Source: an uncultured Methylococcales bacterium (lineage in GTDB: Bacteria; Pseudomonadota; Gammaproteobacteria; Methylococcales; Methylomonadaceae). Taken from it: DNA of 64,000 bases. A program made the position numbers and the translations under genes. Below are positions 47,353 to 57,619 of the stretch, one piece after another (position 1 is the stretch's first letter; each line of letters opens with the position of its first letter). The DNA lies in NCBI GenBank assembly GCA_913019935.1, contig CAJVZC010000002.1, forward strand, positions 29,593-93,592. Reading direction: 5' to 3'. The notes beneath the pieces were generated by a model. The model made no database searches and was not told the DNA's origin. It saw nothing but the letters and a program-made list of their open reading frames with translations.

Positions 47353-49026
47353 ATGTCTGATATCGAAATTGCTCAACATGCCACTATAAAACCTATTCTG
47401 GCCATTGCTAAAGAACAATACGATATTGACAGTGAACATCTAGACCCTTACGGACACTATAAAGCTAAACTTTCTTTAGACTTTATCGAGAGCCTAAACG
47501 ATCAACCAGACGGCAAACTTATTCTCGTTACGGCCATTAGCCCAACACCTGCTGGAGAAGGTAAAACAACCACGACAGTGGGTCTAACTGATGCGATGAA
47601 CCAATTAGGAAAAAAGACAATCTGTTGTCTGCGTGAACCTTCCTTAGGTCCTTGTTTTGGCATTAAAGGTGGTGCCGCTGGAGGTGGCTATTCTCAAGTC
47701 ATTCCTATGGAAGATATTAACCTCCATTTCACCGGTGACTTCCATGCCATTGGTGTTGCACACAATCTTTTATCCGCACTCATTGATAACCATATCCACC
47801 ACGGTAATGCGCTTAAGATTGATGCAAGACGAATCCAGTGGAAACGCGTGGTTGATATGAATGATCGTGCTTTACGCAACATTACTGTCGGCATGGGAGG
47901 ACCATTAAATGGTTATCTTCGTAGCGATAGTTACGATATTGTTGTGGCTTCTGAAATCATGGCTATTCTCTGTCTTGCAACTAGCCGCGCTGACTTAAAA
48001 ACACGTTTAGGACGGATCATTGTTGGTTATCAACATGATGGCAACACGCCTATATTTGCCAGTGACTTAAACGCTCAAGGCGCCATGGCCGCTCTCCTTA
48101 AAGACGCCATAAAACCCAATCTGGTTCAAACCCTTGAAAACAACATCGCCTTAATTCATGGCGGTCCGTTTGCCAATATTGCACACGGGTGCAACACTGT
48201 CACGGCAACTAAAACGGCATTAAAACTGGCCGATTATACAGTCACTGAGGCCGGTTTCGGCGCCGATCTCGGAGCCGAAAAATTCATTAACATAAAATGC
48301 CGAAAATCAGGTATTACGCCTTCAGCCGTAGTCTTAGTGGCTACCATCCGGGCCTTAAAATTTCATGGTGGCATAGATAAAGAAAACCTTAACCAGGAAA
48401 ATCTTGAGGCTTTAAAACAAGGCTTTGAAAATCTCGAACGTCATTATAATAACGTGACCAAACAATACGGTCTCCCTTGTGTCATTTGCATTAATCATTT
48501 CACCTTTGATACCGATGCCGAAATCCAATTATTATTAGACCTCTGTCAGCATATTGGTGCCCAGTGCATTGTTTCCAAACACTGGGCTGAAGGCGGCGCG
48601 GGGGCTTTGCAACTCGCTGAAAAGATTGTTGATATTGTTGACAATAGAACACCCAGCTTTAAATACGTCTATGACAATAACGACAGTCTATGGGATAAAA
48701 TTACCGCGATTGCCACTAAACTATACGGCGCCAGTAACGTCACAGCGCCATTAAAAGTCAGACAACAAATTGAACGTTGGGAACAAGATTATGGCTCTTT
48801 CCCGGTCTGTATCGCTAAAACTCAAATGTCATTTTCGACCGACCCCACAGCTAAAGGCGCTCCATCTGGACATACCATTGAAATTAGAGAAGTTCGGTTA
48901 GCCAATGGTGCTGAATTTATGGTGGCCATTGCTGGTAACATGCTGACTATGCCTGGCTTACCTAAGACACCTGCTGCAGAACGAATCGATATTGAAGACG
49001 ATGGCACTATAACCGGATTATTCTAA
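47353..49026 (+). CDS. ftfL: Formate-tetrahydrofolate ligase
   Basis: FtfL (Fhs) makes 10-formyl-THF from formate and ATP, feeding C1 units to the serine cycle. The 557-residue protein has the P-loop [15 protein letters not shown] at 64-78, then [24 protein letters not shown] and [14 protein letters not shown], all family signatures. CTCTGGAGC precedes the ATG. It ends the plus-strand part of the cluster and is convergent with tpx across only 25 bases. Confidence 0.97.
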   Translation: MSDIEIAQHATIKPILAIAKEQYDIDSEHLDPYGHYKAKLSLDFIESLNDQPDGKLILVTAISPTPAGEGKTTTTVGLTDAMNQLGKKTICCLREPSLGPCFGIKGGAAGGGYSQVIPMEDINLHFTGDFHAIGVAHNLLSALIDNHIHHGNALKIDARRIQWKRVVDMNDRALRNITVGMGGPLNGYLRSDSYDIVVASEIMAILCLATSRADLKTRLGRIIVGYQHDGNTPIFASDLNAQGAMAALLKDAIKPNLVQTLENNIALIHGGPFANIAHGCNTVTATKTALKLADYTVTEAGFGADLGAEKFINIKCRKSGITPSAVVLVATIRALKFHGGIDKENLNQENLEALKQGFENLERHYNNVTKQYGLPCVICINHFTFDTDAEIQLLLDLCQHIGAQCIVSKHWAEGGAGALQLAEKIVDIVDNRTPSFKYVYDNNDSLWDKITAIATKLYGASNVTAPLKVRQQIERWEQDYGSFPVCIAKTQMSFSTDPTAKGAPSGHTIEIREVRLANGAEFMVAIAGNMLTMPGLPKTPAAERIDIEDDGTITGLF

Positions 49027-49051
49027 TCTACGCGTTATAATACAGCCCTGA

Positions 49052-49555
49052 CTAGAGTTGCCGTAACCCTTCTATAATTTCTTTGTAGTCGGGTTCATCG
49101 GTGATTTCAGTCACTAATTGTGTGTAACGAACCGTATTAAATTCGTCAATAATAAGCACTGCTCTCGCCATTAATCCAGCCAGAACACCGGTTGTCATTT
49201 CCACCCCATAATCAACTGCAAATGAACTACGAAAACCGGATAAAGGAAAGATATTTTTAAGCCCTTCATGCTTACAAAAGCGGTCTTGTGCAAAGGGTAA
49301 ATCAGCGGATATATTTAAAACTACCGTGTTATTAAAGCCAACCACCTTCTCATTAAACCACCGTGCCGAAGCGGCACAAACCGGTGTATCTAAACTGGGC
49401 ACCACATTTAACAGCTTTACCTTCCCTTCAAAAGCCGATAAATTCACGGTTTGTAATTTACGATTAACTAACGAAAACTCAGGAGCAAGTTCTCCTACCA
49501 CTGGCAATACACCACTAACCTGCATGGCCTTACCTTGCAACGTTATTTCTGTCAT
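49052..49555 (-). CDS. tpx: Thiol peroxidase
   Basis: Tpx is an atypical 2-Cys peroxiredoxin that reduces peroxides using thioredoxin. The peroxidatic Cys60 is in PSLDTPVCAASARWFNEK and the resolving Cys94 in DLPFAQDRFCKHEGL. The 167-residue length and the ending typical of Tpx (DEPDYKEIIEGLRQL) agree. It follows der on the minus strand with a 29-base gap and may share its transcript. Confidence 0.95.
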   Translation of the reverse strand: MTEITLQGKAMQVSGVLPVVGELAPEFSLVNRKLQTVNLSAFEGKVKLLNVVPSLDTPVCAASARWFNEKVVGFNNTVVLNISADLPFAQDRFCKHEGLKNIFPLSGFRSSFAVDYGVEMTTGVLAGLMARAVLIIDEFNTVRYTQLVTEITDEPDYKEIIEGLRQL

Positions 49556-49584
49556 CTTCTTCCTACCTAGATTTACTATGAGTA

Positions 49585-51009
49585 TTATTTGCCTTTAGTT
49601 CGACTTCGCTTGTGCATCTTAACTTTTCTATTCTTCTTAAGCTGGCGCTCATCGCGCTTGAGTTGTCGATCATTCAATGCTTGTTTTCTATTTTTATATG
49701 GATTGTCCGCTGATTTAAATTCAATCCGAATTGGCGTTCCTGCCAACTTTAGACGTTCACGAAAAAAATTCATCAAATAACGCTTGTAAGCATCCGGCAC
49801 TGAATCCGTTTGATTACCATGAATGACCACGACCGGAGGATTTTGACCGCCCTGATGCGCATATTTTAACTTGATTCGCTTGCCACGGACTAACGGTGGC
49901 TGATGCCCTTCTACGGCATATTTCAACACCTGTGTTAAACCAGGTGTTGACATGTCCATCATCGCCGCTTGATAAACTTTTTCTGTCATATCAAACAACT
50001 TACCCACACCACTGCCATATAACGCTGAAATAGTATGCTTCTGAGCAAAAGTCAGAAAAGGTAGTTTTAGCTCTATTTGTTTTTTAACTTTTTCTTTATG
50101 GTCGGCCGTCAAGCCATCCCACTTATTAAGGCCAATAATCAACCCTCTACCTGCTTCTAAAACTAAGCCTAATAAACTGGCATCTTGGTCAGTAATCCCT
50201 TCACTGGCATCGATCAAGTAAATTACCACATTGGCACTATCAATAGCTTGTAAGGTCTTGATGATACTGAACTTCTCAATAGCTTCTGAGACTTTTGATC
50301 GACGTCGCATGCCAGCAGTATCAATTAAAGTATACGCTTTACCGCGACGTTCAAATTCAATAAAAACACTGTCTCGCGTAGTACCAGGCTGATCAAAAAC
50401 AACAACTCGCTCTTCACCTAATAACCGGTTAATCAAGGTTGACTTACCTACATTAGGACGACCAACCACCGCGATCCCTATTCGCTTTTCTTGTACTGTT
50501 TCAGTCGCTATAGGTTCATCAGGAATCAACTCATTAATGCCTTGTAACAAGGTTCCTACACCGCGACCATGGGTCGCAGCAATTTTGATCGGCTCCCCTA
50601 ATCCTAGAGCATAAAACTCAAGCCCGGCTTGCTCTTGATTAAGTCCATCAATTTTATTACTGACTAGTAAAACTGGCTTTGATAATTTTCTTAGTTGCTC
50701 TGCTATTGTTTGGTCTGATGCATTTAAGCCATCACGCGCATCGACCATAAAGACAACAATGTCAGATTCCTGAATAGCGATTTGCACTTGTTTTCTAGAA
50801 AAGGCATCAATACCTTCAAGATCATCAGCAATACCGCCGGTATCGACGACTAAACAATCTCGTTCGCCGCGCTTGATATGCCCATATTGTCGATCCCTTG
50901 TTAAGCCCGGGTAGTCCGCAACCAAAGCATCACGCGAACGCGTTAAATAATTAAACAATGTGGATTTTCCCACATTAGGCCGCCCTACTAAGGCTATGAC
51001 TGGTAACAC
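49585..51009 (-). CDS. der: Ribosome-assembly GTPase Der (EngA)
   Basis: Der is a double-domain GTPase needed for 50S subunit maturation. Two G domains are visible, each with [10 protein letters not shown] (near 8-17 and 183-192), DTGG/DTAG, and NKxD motifs (NKID, NKWD). A C-terminal KH-like domain and a very basic Lys/Arg-rich tail follow. The 474-residue length is normal. It is adjacent to bamB (one-base gap), an order conserved in gammaproteobacteria. Confidence 0.97.
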   Translation of the reverse strand: MLPVIALVGRPNVGKSTLFNYLTRSRDALVADYPGLTRDRQYGHIKRGERDCLVVDTGGIADDLEGIDAFSRKQVQIAIQESDIVVFMVDARDGLNASDQTIAEQLRKLSKPVLLVSNKIDGLNQEQAGLEFYALGLGEPIKIAATHGRGVGTLLQGINELIPDEPIATETVQEKRIGIAVVGRPNVGKSTLINRLLGEERVVVFDQPGTTRDSVFIEFERRGKAYTLIDTAGMRRRSKVSEAIEKFSIIKTLQAIDSANVVIYLIDASEGITDQDASLLGLVLEAGRGLIIGLNKWDGLTADHKEKVKKQIELKLPFLTFAQKHTISALYGSGVGKLFDMTEKVYQAAMMDMSTPGLTQVLKYAVEGHQPPLVRGKRIKLKYAHQGGQNPPVVVIHGNQTDSVPDAYKRYLMNFFRERLKLAGTPIRIEFKSADNPYKNRKQALNDRQLKRDERQLKKNRKVKMHKRSRTKGK

Positions 51010-51010
51010 T

Positions 51011-52213
51011 CTAATTCACCCCTACAGGATAAGCTTTTAACGCAACAACAGATCCGCCACTGCCATAGACGTAGACAATATTATTTTTAACCAGTGGCGG
51101 TGCTATGATAGCTTCATCGGTCGCTTGTATGCGCCCGAGTTGGCGACCATCATCACTGGAAAACCAATGAACATAGCCTTCAAAATCACCGACCAAGACA
51201 TAATCTTGATATACTGCCGGTGCTGTTAACCGACGCATATGTAAATCTGACTGCTTCCATAAACTACCCCCAGTGCGTTGGTCCAATTGCCAAACATGAC
51301 TTTCTGTATCTGACAAATATAAATAACGCCAGTCATGGCTGATTCCTGAATAAGAGGACACGTCCTCATTAGCCCAAATAAGATCCCCATCAATAGTCAA
51401 AACTGCGCTGGTACCGCCTTGATAGCTTGCTATATAAATAACATCATCGATAATGATGGGGTCAGTATCCAAATCCACTAAGCGTTCAATCTGTGTTCGA
51501 CCACTGGGTATAGCAAGACTTGCATCCCATAAATTTTTACCACTTTGGAGTTGTAACGCAACCATTCGCCCATCGGCAAAACCGATGAAAACACGACCCG
51601 AATCAATAACCGGCTGACCATTACCCCGAATCGATAATGCTGGAACAGAACGCTCAAAAATCCAACGTTGTTTTCCTGATACCTCATCAAATGCAATGAC
51701 TTTACCGTCAATGGTTCGAACAACAACAAGCCCCTCACTGACGACTGGACTCGCTAACACTTCACTGGTTACCTGAGCAACCCAAGCCGTTACACCATTG
51801 CCTCTATTAAGCGCTACTATCTGAGCATCATCGGTACCAAAAAATAAATTATCACGACCTAAGGCAATACCGGCTGAAATAGAAAAACCCGTTTCTCTCA
51901 GCCAAGCTACCGTTCCAAATTGAAGGCTAAGTGCTTCAACAACGCCTTGACTTCCTGCACTATAAATCAACTCATCTGAAACAGCTGGAGCTAGCCCTAA
52001 AGCATGACTATCAACCCCTACACCAACTTGTTTTTCCCATAAAACTTCAATCGCTAGAGCCGGCTCATAGTCTGTTAATTCTTTAGGTGGTGTGGCATTA
52101 TCTTTACCGCCCATTAAACCGTAAGCAAATCTATGCGCACTGTCCTTAGCCGTCTGAATTGCAGAACAACCGGCCAAATTAATTACAACCCATAACAGTA
52201 AAACTAACTTCAT
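51011..52213 (-). CDS. bamB: Outer-membrane assembly lipoprotein BamB
   Basis: BamB is the beta-propeller lipoprotein of the BAM complex that inserts outer-membrane proteins. The lipobox LAGC places the lipidated Cys at residue 16. Repeated PQQ-like blades follow, each with Trp-rich ends such as [38 protein letters not shown] and [10 protein letters not shown]. The 400-residue length is usual. Its start overlaps the end of the yfgM-like gene by four bases, and der follows. Confidence 0.95.
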   Translation of the reverse strand: MKLVLLLWVVINLAGCSAIQTAKDSAHRFAYGLMGGKDNATPPKELTDYEPALAIEVLWEKQVGVGVDSHALGLAPAVSDELIYSAGSQGVVEALSLQFGTVAWLRETGFSISAGIALGRDNLFFGTDDAQIVALNRGNGVTAWVAQVTSEVLASPVVSEGLVVVRTIDGKVIAFDEVSGKQRWIFERSVPALSIRGNGQPVIDSGRVFIGFADGRMVALQLQSGKNLWDASLAIPSGRTQIERLVDLDTDPIIIDDVIYIASYQGGTSAVLTIDGDLIWANEDVSSYSGISHDWRYLYLSDTESHVWQLDQRTGGSLWKQSDLHMRRLTAPAVYQDYVLVGDFEGYVHWFSSDDGRQLGRIQATDEAIIAPPLVKNNIVYVYGSGGSVVALKAYPVGVN

Positions 52214-52857
52214 TCTGTCGCTTCAATAATTTCAGGGATCGTCAGGTCATTAATCTTAAGCTGCATCAATGGCGTTTTACGCCCTTTCCTAACAGCATTT
52301 TGGTAGGCCGTACGCGCTTCCCCTCGACGGTCTAATGCAACATATAGATCGCCCGTTAATTCTTCATAAATACCTTCAAAACTTTCTGCTTGTGTTGGAT
52401 CGACTTCAGCAATTAATTGAAGCCCTGAATCATATTCTTCGGTCGCTAATAATAATCGTATCAAGCGAATTCGAGCAATATGGTTGATTTCTCCACCCGA
52501 CGATGCAACCAATTTATTTAAAAAAACTTTAGCGGCATCATAATCTTTATTTTCAACTTTAATTTTGGCTTGAAATAAAGCGGAATATTCAGCATAAGGT
52601 GTTGTCTCATATTGCTGAGCCAAACGCTCTGCTATCTTAAGCGCCGAATCTGTTTTTCCCTCTTTTTGATCCGATAATAAGTCAACATATAAGTTAGCGC
52701 CCTCAGTCGTTAAATCAGCCTTATGATTCGCCCAATATTTCCAAGACAAAACAATAGCAATAGCAACAACAACACCTGCAATAATTGCAGTTCCGTTGGC
52801 TTTCCACCACCGTTTTAATGCTTCTACCTGTTCTTCTTCTGTTTCGTAAATTTCCAC
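52210..52857 (-). CDS. yfgM: YfgM-family tetratricopeptide protein
   Basis: YfgM-type (UPF0070) proteins are single-pass inner-membrane proteins with a periplasmic TPR domain that associate with SecYEG and periplasmic chaperones in E. coli. The 215-residue protein starts with an acidic segment (EIYETEEEQVEALKRWWKANG), then a transmembrane helix at about 23-44, then TPR-like helices. It sits between hisS and bamB as in E. coli. It overlaps the bamB start by four bases. Confidence 0.9.
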   Translation of the reverse strand: MEIYETEEEQVEALKRWWKANGTAIIAGVVVAIAIVLSWKYWANHKADLTTEGANLYVDLLSDQKEGKTDSALKIAERLAQQYETTPYAEYSALFQAKIKVENKDYDAAKVFLNKLVASSGGEINHIARIRLIRLLLATEEYDSGLQLIAEVDPTQAESFEGIYEELTGDLYVALDRRGEARTAYQNAVRKGRKTPLMQLKINDLTIPEIIEATE

Positions 52858-52910
52858 GTTTGCTTTACCTTATGTTAATAAACTATTATTCAACTAATGT
52901 GACTCGAAAA

Positions 52911-54197
52911 TTAGTATTCAAGACTCAATGCCTGTTGTAGATACTCGACTACTTCTATTTGACTCATACTACTTTGATCCTGATGTACCCGAAGTGATTT
53001 AACACCGACCTTATTATTAGCAACTTCCTCGTCACCCACAATCAAAGCCACTTCGGCACCACTCTTATCCGCCTTCTTAAACTGACTTTTAAAACTACCT
53101 CCGCCACAATGGAACTGTAATTTTAACTCAGGCAATTGATCTCTTAACTTTTCTGCCAAAACCATACCCACGGCTTGCGCTTTATCACCTACACAGATCA
53201 TATAAACATCAACCAAACGAGTCATACCAGACTCGTCGTCAAGCATTTCGACTAATGCCATTAACCGTTCCATACCCATTGCAAAACCAATTGCAGAGGA
53301 ATTACGGGCACCTAATTGTTCAACCAAGCTGTCATAACGCCCCCCGGCACAGACAGTACCTTGAGCCCCTAATTCACTGGTCACCCATTCAAAAACAGTA
53401 TGCCCATAATAGTCAAGACCCCGGACTAAACGAGGATTAATCGTATAATCAATCCCTAAGTCATCGAGTAGACCGGTCAGTCCTTTAAAATGATTCAGAC
53501 TCTCTTCGCCTAATGAATTCATTAAGGTTGGTGCTTGTTCAACTAGCGCTTGTATGTCCGGGTTCTTACTGTCAAGAATTCGCAAAGGATTAGTTTGTAA
53601 TCGGCGCCGACTATCATCATCCAATAAGGCCTCATATTTTGAAAAATAAACAATTAATTCTTCTCGGTAATGCTGTCGCTCCTCTTTTGAGCCTAACGTA
53701 TTCAATTGCAATTCTAACTTATCTCTTATCCCTAGTTGAGTCCACAGTCGATGTCCGATAACAATTATTTCAGCATCAATATCAGGACCAGCCATACCAT
53801 ACGTTTCTACACCTAACTGATAAAACTGCCGATACCGACCTTTCTGCGGACGTTCATGGCGAAACATCGGGCCGTAATACCATAGTCGTTGAATCTGGTT
53901 ATGAAGCAAACCATGTTCAATACCGGCCCGAAGACACCCTGCCGTTCCTTCGGGCCTTAATGTTAATGAATCACCATTACGATCATCGAAGGTATACATC
54001 TCTTTTTCAACAATATCTGTCACTTCTCCAATTGAGCGATTAAACAATTCAGTTTTCTCCACAATTGGCAAGCGGATTTCCTGATAACCATAACTGCCTA
54101 AAACCTGTTGGAATACGCGTTCAACTCGTTGCCACTTTTGCGTTTGCTCCGGAAGTACATCATGCATTCCCCTTATTGCTTGGATATTCTTAGCCAT
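52911..54197 (-). CDS. hisS: Histidyl-tRNA synthetase
   Basis: HisRS charges tRNA-His. The 428-residue class II enzyme has [11 protein letters not shown] near 8-18, motif 2 [20 protein letters not shown] near 112-131, the histidine-specific [15 protein letters not shown] near 258-272, and [14 protein letters not shown]. The C-terminal anticodon-binding domain begins near 330. It follows pilW after about 73 bases that include an imperfect hairpin. rodZ and ispG, which separate pilW and hisS in many relatives, are absent here. Confidence 0.96.
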   Translation of the reverse strand: MAKNIQAIRGMHDVLPEQTQKWQRVERVFQQVLGSYGYQEIRLPIVEKTELFNRSIGEVTDIVEKEMYTFDDRNGDSLTLRPEGTAGCLRAGIEHGLLHNQIQRLWYYGPMFRHERPQKGRYRQFYQLGVETYGMAGPDIDAEIIVIGHRLWTQLGIRDKLELQLNTLGSKEERQHYREELIVYFSKYEALLDDDSRRRLQTNPLRILDSKNPDIQALVEQAPTLMNSLGEESLNHFKGLTGLLDDLGIDYTINPRLVRGLDYYGHTVFEWVTSELGAQGTVCAGGRYDSLVEQLGARNSSAIGFAMGMERLMALVEMLDDESGMTRLVDVYMICVGDKAQAVGMVLAEKLRDQLPELKLQFHCGGGSFKSQFKKADKSGAEVALIVGDEEVANNKVGVKSLRVHQDQSSMSQIEVVEYLQQALSLEY

Positions 54198-54270
54198 AAA
54201 TCCGTCTAATTTATTCTCAATTATTGAAAGTCATCCCTTAAAAAGGGACTTCTTAGTTAAATAGTACTTT

Positions 54271-55035
54271 TTATTTCTCCAGCGATTTAGCTTCTGCTGA
54301 TGCGGGAAAATGCTCTTTTAATTTCTGCTTATATTGTTCAGTCGCATTTAAATGCCCCAGTTGTTTTGCAATCTGATAGGCCAATAATACAGCTGCTGGC
54401 GTTTCAACATGAACGGTGAAAAATTGGTCTAAATACTTGCCCGCCAAATGAAACTCTCGGTTCGAAAATTTAAGTTTTGCTAAATCGAGAAAAACCGGCC
54501 CATAACTATCATTTTGTTCAATGGCTTGTAAAAAATTATTCTCAGCAAGCACCAGGTTCCCATTCAAAACCTGACATTGACCCGCATTCCGGTATGTTAA
54601 CCACAACTTATGATTTGAAGGTAAGTTTGTCGCTTTACTAAGCATTCCAAAACCCTTTTTAACATCCCCACGCTGACACAAAAAGCGTCCGTAATTATTT
54701 AACACACTGGGATTTTCCGGAGCGAGTACGGTGGCACGTTTATAGTGATATCGTGCTAAATTATCGTTACGGGTGGTGTCATAAAATATAGCCAAGGCGT
54801 TATGACCTGAAAAATTTTCATCATCAAGAGCATGCGCTTTTTTTAACTTTGTTAACGCAACGTTATAGTTACCCATTTCCATATAGCGAAGACCCAAATC
54901 AATATAGAGTTGCGCCTGTGACCAACGCTTTTCCTGATCTCTAGCATTAGTTGTACTACAGGCCGCCAAAAAAAACATTACGGCTACGAGGCAAGCACTC
55001 TTAAAATAAAAATAATCGTTATGTGATTTGGTCAT
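54271..55035 (-). CDS. pilW: Type IV pilus biogenesis/stability protein PilW
   Basis: PilW (PilF) is an outer-membrane TPR lipoprotein that helps assemble the PilQ secretin. The 254-residue protein has a lipobox LAAC with Cys26, then tandem TPR motifs: AQLYIDLGLRYMEMGNYNVALTKLKKA (split here across residues 40-66), ALAIFYDTTRNDNLARYHYKRA and NYGRFLCQRGDVKKGFGMLSKA. Its place between rlmN and hisS is the conserved one. No other pilus genes lie in the window. Confidence 0.88.
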   Translation of the reverse strand: MTKSHNDYFYFKSACLVAVMFFLAACSTTNARDQEKRWSQAQLYIDLGLRYMEMGNYNVALTKLKKAHALDDENFSGHNALAIFYDTTRNDNLARYHYKRATVLAPENPSVLNNYGRFLCQRGDVKKGFGMLSKATNLPSNHKLWLTYRNAGQCQVLNGNLVLAENNFLQAIEQNDSYGPVFLDLAKLKFSNREFHLAGKYLDQFFTVHVETPAAVLLAYQIAKQLGHLNATEQYKQKLKEHFPASAEAKSLEK

Positions 55036-55069
55036 TATTTACGGTAATAATCAGTCTTTAACGAAAGCA

Positions 55070-56197
55070 TTAACCCGAGACAGATTGAGAATTAACTCTC
55101 CTTTTTGCTAACTTATCTTGTCGTCGACTTTTATCTTTCACCTGCCCAACTAACTGCCCACATGCCGCGTCAATATCCTCACCCCGTGTTTTTCTGACCG
55201 TGGTCACAATCCCCGCTTTATGTAAAACATTTCTAAATTTTTCAATAGCACTGGGGCTAGAACATTTATATTCTGAGTTTGGAAATGGGTTAAAAGGTAT
55301 CAAATTCATTTTACACGGCACATTTTTTAACAACCTGACTAATGCGCGTGCATCTGTAAAAGTATCATTCACACCATCGAGCATGACATACTCAAAAGTG
55401 ATAAAACCTCGCGGTGAATGTTTAATAACATCCTGACAGGCTTCCATTAATTGATCCAAAGGATATTTCTGGTTTATCGGAACTAACTCATCACGCAACA
55501 CATCATTCGCTGCATGTAAAGAAACTGCAACACTAACATCGCAGACTTCTGATAACCTATACATTGCTGGGACAACACCTGAAGTACTGATGGTTACGCG
55601 CCGTTTTGATATCCCATAAGCACAATCATCCAGCATTAAATTGACCGCTTTAACGGTATTATCAAAATTGAGTAACGGTTCACCCATACCCATCATAACG
55701 ACATTCGTTATTCTCGAGTCCGCCCCCAACCGATTCGTCGCCACCCATAATTGGCCAATTATTTCAGCCGTTGTTAAATTGCGATTAAATCCTTGCTGTG
55801 CAGTTGAACAAAAAGTACAAGCTAGCGCACACCCTACTTGCGAGGAGATACACAGGGTGCCGCGTTTTTCCTCTGGGATAAAAACCGTTTCAACACGGTT
55901 CCCACAAGCCATTCTTAAGATCCATTTAACTGTACCATCACTGGCTACTTTCTCTAAAACAATCTCAGGAACCGAAACCGTACAATGCTCTTTTAAGTAA
56001 GTTCTAAGCGACTTACTTAAATCCGTCATTTCATCAAAATCACTCACTCCCGCCTGATAAAGCCATTTGAGCAATTGCTTGGCTCGAAAGGGTTTCTCAC
56101 CTATTTTCTCAAAATACGCGGCTAACCCCTTCTTATCAAAATCAAGCAGGTTATCAGTGTGACTGTTAACGGGTTCTAGAACAGAGTTCATCGTCAT
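55070..56197 (-). CDS. rlmN: 23S rRNA (A2503)/tRNA (A37) C2-methyltransferase RlmN
   Basis: RlmN is a radical SAM enzyme that methylates A2503 of 23S rRNA and A37 of some tRNAs. The CxxxCxxC motif reads [20 protein letters not shown], and the C-terminal mechanistic cysteine lies in [15 protein letters not shown]. The start is uncertain: ATGs at 56197 and 56191 and an upstream TTG at 56212 all lie inside the 3' end of ndk. I chose 56197 (375 residues). The overlap of about 30 bases implies translation coupling with ndk. Confidence 0.95.
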   Translation of the reverse strand: MTMNSVLEPVNSHTDNLLDFDKKGLAAYFEKIGEKPFRAKQLLKWLYQAGVSDFDEMTDLSKSLRTYLKEHCTVSVPEIVLEKVASDGTVKWILRMACGNRVETVFIPEEKRGTLCISSQVGCALACTFCSTAQQGFNRNLTTAEIIGQLWVATNRLGADSRITNVVMMGMGEPLLNFDNTVKAVNLMLDDCAYGISKRRVTISTSGVVPAMYRLSEVCDVSVAVSLHAANDVLRDELVPINQKYPLDQLMEACQDVIKHSPRGFITFEYVMLDGVNDTFTDARALVRLLKNVPCKMNLIPFNPFPNSEYKCSSPSAIEKFRNVLHKAGIVTTVRKTRGEDIDAACGQLVGQVKDKSRRQDKLAKRRVNSQSVSG

Positions 56198-56597
56198 TAA
56201 AAAAGAATGCAATTTCTACTGCCGCAGTTTCTGCTGCATCTGATCCATGTACCGCATTTTCATCAATACTTGCTGCAAAATCAGCACGGATGGTACCGGC
56301 ATCAGCTTCCGCTGGATTGGTTGCACCCATTAACTCGCGATTTTTTAATACCGCATTTTCACCTTCCAGAACTTGTACCATCACTGGCCCTGAAATCATA
56401 AAAGAGACAAGATCATTAAAAAAAGGACGTTCGCTATGCTCCCCATAAAAACCTTCTGCCTGTTCTTGAGTCAGATGTAACATTTTTGATGCAACAATGC
56501 TTAAACCATTTTTTTCAAAACGACTGTAAATATCTCCGATTACATTTTTAGCGACTGCATCGGGTTTTACAATAGAAAACGTACGTTCAACTGCCAT
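56166..56597 (-). CDS. ndk: Nucleoside diphosphate kinase
   Basis: Ndk transfers the gamma phosphate between nucleoside triphosphates and diphosphates through a phosphohistidine. The 143-residue protein starts [15 protein letters not shown], and the active-site histidine is in [18 protein letters not shown] precedes the ATG. It starts the ndk-rlmN-pilW-hisS-yfgM-bamB-der series on the minus strand. Confidence 0.97.
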   Translation of the reverse strand: MAVERTFSIVKPDAVAKNVIGDIYSRFEKNGLSIVASKMLHLTQEQAEGFYGEHSERPFFNDLVSFMISGPVMVQVLEGENAVLKNRELMGATNPAEADAGTIRADFAASIDENAVHGSDAAETAAVEIAFFFNDDELCSRTR

Positions 56598-56639
56598 TTA
56601 TCTCTCCAAAATAAAAAAATTAAATTTCTAACGAATTAC

Positions 56640-57572
56640 CTACGGGCGCGTGTCAATATCCAACCCTTCTTTCTCAGGTAACATCAAATCCTCTTTACGA
56701 ACACCCAGCGCCAACACAACCGGGCTTGCAATAAATATCGACGAATACGTGCCCGTCAAGACACCCACTAATAATGCGATCGCAAAATTATGAATAATTT
56801 CACCCCCCAACAGGGCCAAAGCAATCAATACCAGTATGGTTGTCAGCGATGTCATTAATGTCCGACTCAAGGTCTGATTTAATGAGTTATTTAAAATCGA
56901 CGATGGCGTCCCTTTTCTAAGGTTCCTAAAGTTCTCCCGTATCCGGTCATAAACAACAATCGTGTCATTCAATGAATACCCGATAACAGCCAAGATAGCG
57001 GCTAATACCGTCAAATCAAACTCTAGCCCAAGAACAGAAAAAAAGCCTAGTGTAATAACCACATCATGAATCAATGCAGCCACTGATCCCAAAGCAAATT
57101 TATATTCAAATCGCCACGCCACATAAACCAAAATACCAAACATCGAATACAATAAAGCCAATCCACCGTCTTCCGCTAGTTCATCCCCGACTTGAGGGCC
57201 GACAAACTCGACCCGCCTCAAATCAGCTATTTGTTCTGAAGAACTATTAATTGCACTCAAGACCTGAACACTGGCTTGTGAATGATTTACACCTTCGCGT
57301 GGCTTAATACGAATCAATACATCTTTTGCGGTTCCGAAATGTTGTACCGTCGCGTCACCAAATTCATGTGTTTCTAGGGCAGACCGAATACTTTCAAGCT
57401 CAACTATTTCACTATAGCCAACCTCAATTAAGGTCCCCCCAGTAAAATCAATCCCTAACTTAAGACCATTGATAATCAATGATGCCGCCGAAATAAGCAG
57501 TAATAAACCTGAACCGACTAAAGCGATTTTTCGTTTACTTATAAAATCAAAATTTTGTTTTAACATGACCAT
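56640..57572 (-). CDS. secF: Protein translocase subunit SecF
   Basis: SecF forms with SecD the proton-driven accessory complex of the Sec translocon. The 310-residue protein has six transmembrane segments, the first near residues 18-36. A periplasmic P4-like region follows (about 40-130), then the conserved VIGYSLNDTIVVYDRIRENFR near 196-216. The start is at ATG 57572 or the ATG two codons later. It follows secD after 47 bases. Confidence 0.96.
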   Translation of the reverse strand: MVMLKQNFDFISKRKIALVGSGLLLLISAASLIINGLKLGIDFTGGTLIEVGYSEIVELESIRSALETHEFGDATVQHFGTAKDVLIRIKPREGVNHSQASVQVLSAINSSSEQIADLRRVEFVGPQVGDELAEDGGLALLYSMFGILVYVAWRFEYKFALGSVAALIHDVVITLGFFSVLGLEFDLTVLAAILAVIGYSLNDTIVVYDRIRENFRNLRKGTPSSILNNSLNQTLSRTLMTSLTTILVLIALALLGGEIIHNFAIALLVGVLTGTYSSIFIASPVVLALGVRKEDLMLPEKEGLDIDTRP

Positions 57573-57619
57573 ATGAAATATGTTCCTAGCCTTAATTAAA
57601 GTTACTTAACATTCAAATA

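Noticed and set aside
54228..54251. Imperfect hairpin between pilW and hisS as a terminator
   Set aside because: The stem has a three-base bulge and is not followed by a T run on the minus strand.
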